From contig JBPBPL010000006.1 of the NCBI GenBank assembly GCA_050954285.1, positions 310,001-374,000 of the forward strand: a DNA stretch of 64,000 nt. Direction: 5' to 3'. Source of the stretch: Mucilaginibacter_A sp050954285 (GTDB lineage Bacteria > Bacteroidota > Bacteroidia > Sphingobacteriales > Sphingobacteriaceae). A program made the translations under genes and the position numbers. Below are positions 59,350 through 64,000 of this stretch, piece by piece. The notes below the pieces were generated by a model. That model saw only the letters and a list, made by a program, of their open reading frames with translations. It was not told the DNA's origin and made no database searches. Position 1 is the stretch's first letter; every line of letters begins with the position of its first letter.

Positions 59350-59643
59350 ATGGAAATTTTAAAGAAACCTTTACTTACAGAAAAAGTAACTCTGTTAACA
59401 GAAAAATTAAACCGTTATGGTTTCATAGTAGATCCTAAAGCAAACAAAATACAGATAAAGGGAGCAATCGAAGCTATGTATGGTGTTAACGTTATATCTG
59501 TAAATACCATGAGATATGCAGGAAAATTAAAAAGCCGTAATACTAAAGCAGGTTCTGTTTCTGGCAGACCTTCCAAATACAAGAAAGCTGTTATTACTTT
59601 AAAAGACGGTGAGACAATTGATTTTTACAGTAATAATATCTAA
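59350..59643 (+). CDS. rplW: Ribosomal protein uL23
   Basis: 97 residues. EILKKPLLTEKVTLLTEK, KANKIQIKGAIEAMYGVNV and SVNTMRYAGK are the family blocks; exit-site protein that docks nascent-chain factors. It begins 1 bp after the rplD stop. Confidence 0.97.
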   Translation: MEILKKPLLTEKVTLLTEKLNRYGFIVDPKANKIQIKGAIEAMYGVNVISVNTMRYAGKLKSRNTKAGSVSGRPSKYKKAVITLKDGETIDFYSNNI

Positions 59644-59651
59644 TTAAGAAA

Positions 59652-60476
59652 ATGGCAGTTAAAAGATTTAAACCGGTTACCCCAGGTACCCGTTTCAGAG
59701 TTGGAGGCGATTATTCGGATATTACTACTAATGTTCCTGAAAAATCATTAGTTGTCTCTCATAAAAAATCAGGTGGTAGAAATCACTCTGGTAAAATGAC
59801 AATCAGAAATGTTGGTGGTGGCCATAAAAAGTCATACCGTTTAATCGATTTTAAACGCAACAAATTTGATATTCCGGCTATCGTAGCTACAATTGAATAC
59901 GATCCAAATAGATCAGCACGTATTATTTTGTTAAATTATGTTGATGGGGAAAAAAGATATATGCTTGCACCGGAAGGCATCCAAGTTGGTCAAACTGTTC
60001 TCTCAGGAGATGCAGTAGCACCAGAAGTTGGAAACACACTTCCATTAAAGAGTATACCTTTAGGTTCAATTATTCATAATATTGAATTAAATCCTGGTCA
60101 GGGTGGCATTATTGCACGATCTGCTGGAACATATGCTCAGCTATCTGCACGTGATGGTAAATATGCAATTATTAAATTGCCTTCAGGTGAAACCAGGATG
60201 ATCTTAGCAACCTGTTTGGCTACCATAGGAACAGTTTCTAATTCTGAAAAAGCAAACGAAGTATTAGGGAAAGCTGGTCGTAAACGTTGGTTAGGTCGTC
60301 GTCCAAGAGTTCGTGGTGTTGCCATGAACCCAGTAGATCACCCTATGGGTGGTGGTGAAGGTCGGGCTTCCGGGGGTCACCCGCGTTCCAGAAAAGGTTT
60401 ATTAGCTAAAGGCTTCAAAACTCGCGACAAAAAGAAATCATCCGATCGTTACATCATTGAAAGAAGGAAAAAATAA
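59652..60476 (+). CDS. rplB: Ribosomal protein uL2
   Basis: 274 residues. KSGGRNHSGKMTIRNVGGGH, the peptidyl-transferase-near His in NPVDHPMGGGEGRASGGHPR and RKGLLAKGFKTR are intact. Last base shared with the rpsS start region. Confidence 0.98.
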   Translation: MAVKRFKPVTPGTRFRVGGDYSDITTNVPEKSLVVSHKKSGGRNHSGKMTIRNVGGGHKKSYRLIDFKRNKFDIPAIVATIEYDPNRSARIILLNYVDGEKRYMLAPEGIQVGQTVLSGDAVAPEVGNTLPLKSIPLGSIIHNIELNPGQGGIIARSAGTYAQLSARDGKYAIIKLPSGETRMILATCLATIGTVSNSEKANEVLGKAGRKRWLGRRPRVRGVAMNPVDHPMGGGEGRASGGHPRSRKGLLAKGFKTRDKKKSSDRYIIERRKK

Positions 60477-60742
60477 TGGCACGTTCAATTAAAAAAGGAC
60501 CTTATATTGATCATAACCTGGAAAGAAAAGTTCTTACCTTGAATGATACCAATAAAAAATCAGTTGTAAAAACCTGGTCACGCCGCTCAATGATTTCTCC
60601 GGATTTCGTTGGTCATACTTTTGCAGTACATAATGGTAATAAATTTATCCCTGTGTACGTTACAGAAAATATGGTTGGACACAAGTTGGGAGAATTTTCT
60701 CCGACACGTACTTTCAGGGGGCACTCTGAAAAGAAAAAATAA
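60476..60742 (+). CDS. rpsS: Ribosomal protein uS19
   Basis: 88 residues. MARSIKKGPYIDHNLERKVL, SRRSMISPDFVGHTFAVHNG and MVGHKLGEFSPTRTFRGH are typical. Overlaps the rplB stop by one base. Confidence 0.98.
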   Translation: MARSIKKGPYIDHNLERKVLTLNDTNKKSVVKTWSRRSMISPDFVGHTFAVHNGNKFIPVYVTENMVGHKLGEFSPTRTFRGHSEKKK

Positions 60743-60748
60743 TTTGTA

Positions 60749-61177
60749 ATGGAAGCAACAATAAAAACTAAAAAATCTGTCTTAATCAGACAACGCAAAG
60801 AGCACGAAAAAGCTCAGCAAGGCGGTGCTTCTGCTGCAAAATTACAAAACTGTCCAACCTCACCTCGCAAAATGCGTTTAGTGGTTGATTTGATCAGAGG
60901 CGAAAATGTGGAAAAAGCTTTATATATTTTAAAGTATACTAATAAGGAAGCAGCTATCAGAGTTGAAAAACTATTATTATCTGCTATCAAAAATTGGGAG
61001 CTAAAAAATGAAGGTAAAAGGGTAGAAGAAAATGCTCTTTTTGTAAAGGAAATTTCTGTGGGTGGTGGTCGTCAGTTGAAAAGACTACGTCCAGCTCCGC
61101 AAGGTAGAGGTTACCAGATCAGGAAACGTTCTAACCACGTTACTTTAATAGTAGATTCAAAAAATGATAACATATAA
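60749..61177 (+). CDS. rplV: Ribosomal protein uL22
   Basis: 142 residues. NCPTSPRKMRLVVDLIRGEN near the N-terminus and the tunnel beta-hairpin LRPAPQGRGYQIRKRSNHVT near the C-terminus. About 20 residues longer at the N-terminus than the E. coli protein. Confidence 0.97.
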   Translation: MEATIKTKKSVLIRQRKEHEKAQQGGASAAKLQNCPTSPRKMRLVVDLIRGENVEKALYILKYTNKEAAIRVEKLLLSAIKNWELKNEGKRVEENALFVKEISVGGGRQLKRLRPAPQGRGYQIRKRSNHVTLIVDSKNDNI

Positions 61178-61183
61178 TTTGTA

Positions 61184-62050
61184 ATGGGACAAAAAGCACA
61201 TCCAATAGGTAACAGGTTAGGAATCATCAGAGGATGGGATTCTAACTGGTTCGGTGGCAATAATTACTCCGACAAATTAGTGGAAGATGAAAAAATTCGT
61301 AAATACCTTTCGGTACGTATTGCTAAAGGTGGTGTTGCTAAAGTAGTAATTGAGCGTACACTGAAACGTATTACGGTTACTATTCATACAGCTCGTCCGG
61401 GTATTGTAATTGGGAAAGGTGGTCAGGAAGTTGATAAGATTAAAGAAGAGCTTAAAAAATTAACCAAAAAAGATATTCAGATCAATATTTTTGAAATTAA
61501 GCGTCCTGAACTTGATGCACAATTAGTTGCAGAAGGTGTAGCTAAACAACTCGAAGCCCGTATTTCTTTCCGTAGAGCAATGAAAACTACAATTGCTTCT
61601 ACTATGCGTATGGGAGCAGAAGGTATCAAAATTATGTGTTCTGGTCGTTTAGGCGGTGCAGAAATGGCTCGTACTGAGCAATATAAAGAAGGTAGGATAC
61701 CTTTGCATACTTTCCGTGCAGATATTGATTATGCTTTAGGTGAAGCCTTAACTACTTACGGTAAAATAGGTGTTAAAGTCTGGATCTGTAAAGGTGAAGT
61801 TTACGGAAAACGTGATTTGTCTCCAAATATTGGTGCTAATACTGGCACTAATACTAAAGGTGGACGTCCAGAAGGCGCACCTGCTTATGGAGATCGAGAT
61901 CGTGGTGGAGATCGCAAGAATTCTGGTGGTGGAGATCGAAGGAATAATGATAGAAGATCACCAAATGGAAGTAATAACAGTAATCCAAGAGGTGGTGGAA
62001 ATCCTAATCAAAGAAGTGGTGGCGGTGCAGCTGGCGCTAAGAGAAGATAA
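61184..62050 (+). CDS. rpsC: Ribosomal protein uS3 with long C-terminal tail
   Basis: 288 residues; the conserved KH and C-terminal domains end near residue 210 (VKVWICKGEVYGKRDL). The last 75 or so residues are a low-complexity Gly/Arg/Asn/Asp tail (GDRDRGGDRKNSGGGDRRNN; NPRGGGNPNQRSGGG). HTARPGIVIGKGGQEVDKIK is the KH signature and MRMGAEGIKIMCSGRLGGAE the helicase-site region. The tail is in frame, has normal codon use, and is not a frameshift product. Confidence 0.97.
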   Translation: MGQKAHPIGNRLGIIRGWDSNWFGGNNYSDKLVEDEKIRKYLSVRIAKGGVAKVVIERTLKRITVTIHTARPGIVIGKGGQEVDKIKEELKKLTKKDIQINIFEIKRPELDAQLVAEGVAKQLEARISFRRAMKTTIASTMRMGAEGIKIMCSGRLGGAEMARTEQYKEGRIPLHTFRADIDYALGEALTTYGKIGVKVWICKGEVYGKRDLSPNIGANTGTNTKGGRPEGAPAYGDRDRGGDRKNSGGGDRRNNDRRSPNGSNNSNPRGGGNPNQRSGGGAAGAKRR

Positions 62051-62101
62051 TCATATTTAAAATAAGTTAAGTGTTACTTAACAATATAAGTTTAAAGTAA
62101 A

Positions 62102-62527
62102 ATGCTACAGCCCAAAAGAACTAAGTTTAGGAAAATGCAAAAAGGCAGAATGAAAGGTATCGCAACTCGTGGTGCAGAACTTTCATTTGGTTCGTTCGGA
62201 ATCAAGTCTTTGGAACCAGCTTGGATCACAAGTCGCCAGATAGAATCAGCCCGAATTGCTGTTACTCGTTTTATGAAACGCGAAGGACAGGTTTGGATTA
62301 GGATTTTCCCGGACAAGCCGGTAACAAAAAAACCTGCTGAAGTACGTATGGGTAAAGGTAAAGGTGCACCAGAATACTGGGTAGCTGTTGTTAATCCTGG
62401 CCGAATCATTTTTGAAGCAGAAGGAGTTTCTCTGGAAACTGCAAAAGAAGCTATGCGACTTGCTGCACAAAAATTACCTGTGCAAACAAAGTTCGTAGTA
62501 AGAAGAGACTACGTAGAAACAGAATAA
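62102..62527 (+). CDS. rplP: Ribosomal protein uL16
   Basis: 141 residues. MLQPKRTKFRKMQKGRMKGI, ITSRQIESARIAVTRFMKRE and KGKGAPEYWVAVVNPGRI are standard; the hydroxylatable Arg region is present. The 51-bp gap to rpsC is AT-rich without other signals. Confidence 0.98.
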   Translation: MLQPKRTKFRKMQKGRMKGIATRGAELSFGSFGIKSLEPAWITSRQIESARIAVTRFMKREGQVWIRIFPDKPVTKKPAEVRMGKGKGAPEYWVAVVNPGRIIFEAEGVSLETAKEAMRLAAQKLPVQTKFVVRRDYVETE

Positions 62528-62586
62528 TATTAATTATAAATTGAATCCTGAAAGCACAGGCTCTTCAAGTGAAATCATAAAAAAAG

Positions 62587-62796
62587 ATGAAGAATTCAGA
62601 AATTTTAGACTTGTCAACCGAAGAGCTTTCTACCCGTTTAGCGGAAGAAAAATCTGGCTTGACTAAATTAAAATTTGCGCACACAGTTTCTGCTATTGAA
62701 AATCCTTCCCGTATTGCTAAAATCAAGAAAGATATAGCTCGTTTAAATACTGAAATTACCAAGCGCAAAACGGTGTCGGCTTCTGAAACAATTTAA
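62587..62796 (+). CDS. rpmC: Ribosomal protein uL29
   Basis: 69 residues. SEILDLSTEELSTRLAEEKS then KFAHTVSAIENPSRIAKIKK and ARLNTEI; the two-helix exit-site protein. Confidence 0.95.
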   Translation: MKNSEILDLSTEELSTRLAEEKSGLTKLKFAHTVSAIENPSRIAKIKKDIARLNTEITKRKTVSASETI

Positions 62797-62810
62797 TCAT
62801 TAGAATTAAA

Positions 62811-63065
62811 ATGGAAAGAAATTTAAGAAAAACAAGAACTGGGTTGGTTGTATCCAATAAAATGGATAAGTCAATTGTAGTTTCCGTCGAGCGTAAAGTA
62901 AAACACCCGATCTACGGTAAATTCGTAAAAAAAACAGCTAAATTCATGGCTCATGATGAAGCTAATACATGCGGAATAGGAGATACAGTTACCATTATGG
63001 AAACCCGTCCTCTTAGTAAAAACAAGAATTGGAGATTGGTTCAAATTGTAGAAAAAGCTAAATAA
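62811..63065 (+). CDS. rpsQ: Ribosomal protein uS17
   Basis: 84 residues. RNLRKTRTGLVVSNKMDKSI, VSVERKVKHPIYGKFVKKTA and CGIGDTVTIMETRPLSKNK. Stop overlaps the rplN ATG by one base. Confidence 0.97.
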   Translation: MERNLRKTRTGLVVSNKMDKSIVVSVERKVKHPIYGKFVKKTAKFMAHDEANTCGIGDTVTIMETRPLSKNKNWRLVQIVEKAK

Positions 63066-63433
63066 TGGTACAGCAGGAATCAAGATTAAACGTTGCTGAT
63101 AACAGCGGAGCTAAAGAAGTACTCGTAATTCGAGTACTTGGTGGTACTGGTAAAAGGTATGCTTCTTTAGGTGATAAGATTGTTGTAACTGTAAAAAGTG
63201 CTTTGCCATCAGGTAACGTAAAAAAAGGTACAGTTTCTAAAGCAGTTGTAGTTAGAACAAGTAAAGAAGTTAGAAGGAAAGACGGGTCTTATATTCGTTT
63301 TGATGATAATGCTGCTGTTCTTCTGAATAATCAGGACGAACCAAGAGGAACCCGTATTTTTGGCCCAGTGGCTAGAGAACTTCGTGAAAAACAGTTTATG
63401 AAAATTGTATCATTAGCACCAGAAGTATTATAA
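63065..63433 (+). CDS. rplN: Ribosomal protein uL14
   Basis: 122 residues. MVQQESRLNVADNSGAKEVL, VKKGTVSKAVVVRTSKEVRR and GTRIFGPVARELREKQFMKI are the standard blocks. Confidence 0.98.
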   Translation: MVQQESRLNVADNSGAKEVLVIRVLGGTGKRYASLGDKIVVTVKSALPSGNVKKGTVSKAVVVRTSKEVRRKDGSYIRFDDNAAVLLNNQDEPRGTRIFGPVARELREKQFMKIVSLAPEVL

Positions 63434-63434
63434 T

Positions 63435-63776
63435 ATGGAAAAGAAAAGTAAATCTCAGATCAAATTCAAACTCCGTAAAGGTGATCTGGTAAAAGTAATT
63501 GCAGGTGATTCTAAAGGCACTCAGGGTAAAATTACTGAAGTTATTTTAAGTGAAAGCCGTGCTTTGGTTGAAGGTGCTAATATGGTTACAAAGCATACTA
63601 AACCAAATGCTGCAAATCCTAACGGAGGTATCATTAAAAAAGAAGCTCCTATTCACATTTCAAATCTCGCTATGATTGATTCTAAAACAGGTAATATTAC
63701 CCGTATAGGAAAGAAAAAAGGTGAGAATGGTAAATTTATAAGAGTATCTAAAAAGTCTGGGGAGGAAATTAAATAA
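63435..63776 (+). CDS. rplX: Ribosomal protein uL24
   Basis: 113 residues. KLRKGDLVKVIAGDSKGTQG (KOW motif), VEGANMVTKHTKPNAANPNG and GGIIKKEAPIHISNLAMID are typical. Stop overlaps the rplE ATG by one base. Confidence 0.97.
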   Translation: MEKKSKSQIKFKLRKGDLVKVIAGDSKGTQGKITEVILSESRALVEGANMVTKHTKPNAANPNGGIIKKEAPIHISNLAMIDSKTGNITRIGKKKGENGKFIRVSKKSGEEIK

Positions 63777-64000
63777 TGGCTTACGTACCAAGATTAAAAG
63801 TACAATATAAAGAAGGCATCCGCACAGCACTGAAAGATAAATTTCAGTATAAAAGTGTAATGCAAGTTCCAAAACTGGAAAAAATTGCCATCAATCAAGG
63901 TGTTGGGGCTGCTACTACAGACAAAAAGTTGATTGAAACTGCAATCACCGAAATGACTACAATTACTGGTCAGCAGTCAGTTGCTTCTAAATCTAAAAAA
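63776..64000 (+). CDS. rplE: Ribosomal protein uL5, N-terminal part
   Basis: The first 75 residues are in the window; the gene continues past the right edge. MAYVPRLKVQYKEGIRTALK, then VMQVPKLEKIAINQGVGAAT and ITGQQSVASKSKK are typical of L5. Confidence 0.96.
   Translation, partial: MAYVPRLKVQYKEGIRTALKDKFQYKSVMQVPKLEKIAINQGVGAATTDKKLIETAITEMTTITGQQSVASKSKK

Noticed and set aside
61835..62050. Frameshift as the cause of the S3 tail
   Set aside because: The frame is continuous with the conserved domain, has coherent codon use, and ends just before rplP.
63157..63172. ATGCTTCTTTAGG in rplN
   Set aside because: One T short of the motif and in conserved coding; probably chance.
63636..63650. 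AAAAAAGAAGCTCC in rplX
   Set aside because: Codes the normal KKEAP of L24, so the match is explained by the protein.

Overview
The window reads as a chromosomal segment of a Bacteroidota bacterium, most likely a Sphingobacteriaceae member close to Mucilaginibacter or Pedobacter. Reasons: TAnnTTTG-type promoter boxes, a DnaG primase whose zinc ligands are all replaced, many TonB-dependent receptors with a carboxypeptidase-like N-terminal domain, a glycan-degradation block, and the local gene families. The genus is inference; no rRNA is present. Coordinates below use the start codon I judge most likely, which is often internal to the longest open frame.

Layout. 0-3.7 kb: end of a DoxX-type gene, dnaG, a YraN-type nuclease-like protein and a glutaminyl cyclotransferase lipoprotein. 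3.7-18.1 kb: a secreted glycan-degradation block (two GH78 rhamnosidases, a clan GH-A hydrolase, an AGE-type epimerase-like protein, a GH9 enzyme) interspersed with a DUF4239 membrane protein, a HAD hydrolase and small unknowns; no SusC/SusD pair lies inside the window. 18.1-20.3 kb: mnmH/selU and selD, a minimal selenium module for 2-selenouridine in tRNA. 20.3-30.3 kb: MgtC-type protein, then ApbE flavin transferase, a PepSY/flavodoxin/reductase fusion, a DUF2271 protein with an ApbE-type SGAS site and an ankyrin protein, a decayed outer-membrane barrel gene and an intact TonB receptor. 30.5-34.1 kb: a small unknown plus zinc alcohol dehydrogenase, DUF4142, an iron-permease-like protein, tRNA-Asn. 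34.2-43 kb: a PfkB kinase, then a carotenoid cluster (crtB, fused lycopene cyclase, crtI, crtZ) with a cytochrome b5-like protein, an ECF sigma factor, murB and lpdA. 43.4-52 kb: TonB-type receptor, ArsC/Spx-like protein, M1 peptidase, small secreted proteins, cupin, aldo/keto reductase, an endonuclease III-like protein. 52.1-64 kb: rpsL-rpsG-fusA-rpsJ, a two-gene interruption containing a prephenate dehydrogenase of the fungal TYR1 type, then the S10/spc ribosomal operon from rplC into rplE.

The most unusual signal is not a gene. A 15-bp sequence, GATAAAAGAAGYATC, with a sister form GATAAAAACAGYATC, recurs roughly once per 1.2 kb on both strands. It sits between genes, over start and stop codons, in signal-peptide and C-terminal coding, and inside genes in several reading frames, so that unrelated proteins share peptides such as VKEAS, NASFI or KTVSA. 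Several copies are paired head to head as hairpins that look like terminators. It is absent from the last 6 kb (ribosomal operon) and from most long catalytic domains. The spacing, strand symmetry and hairpin use resemble DNA uptake sequences, but a protein-binding or chromosome-organising site is equally possible from this window alone.
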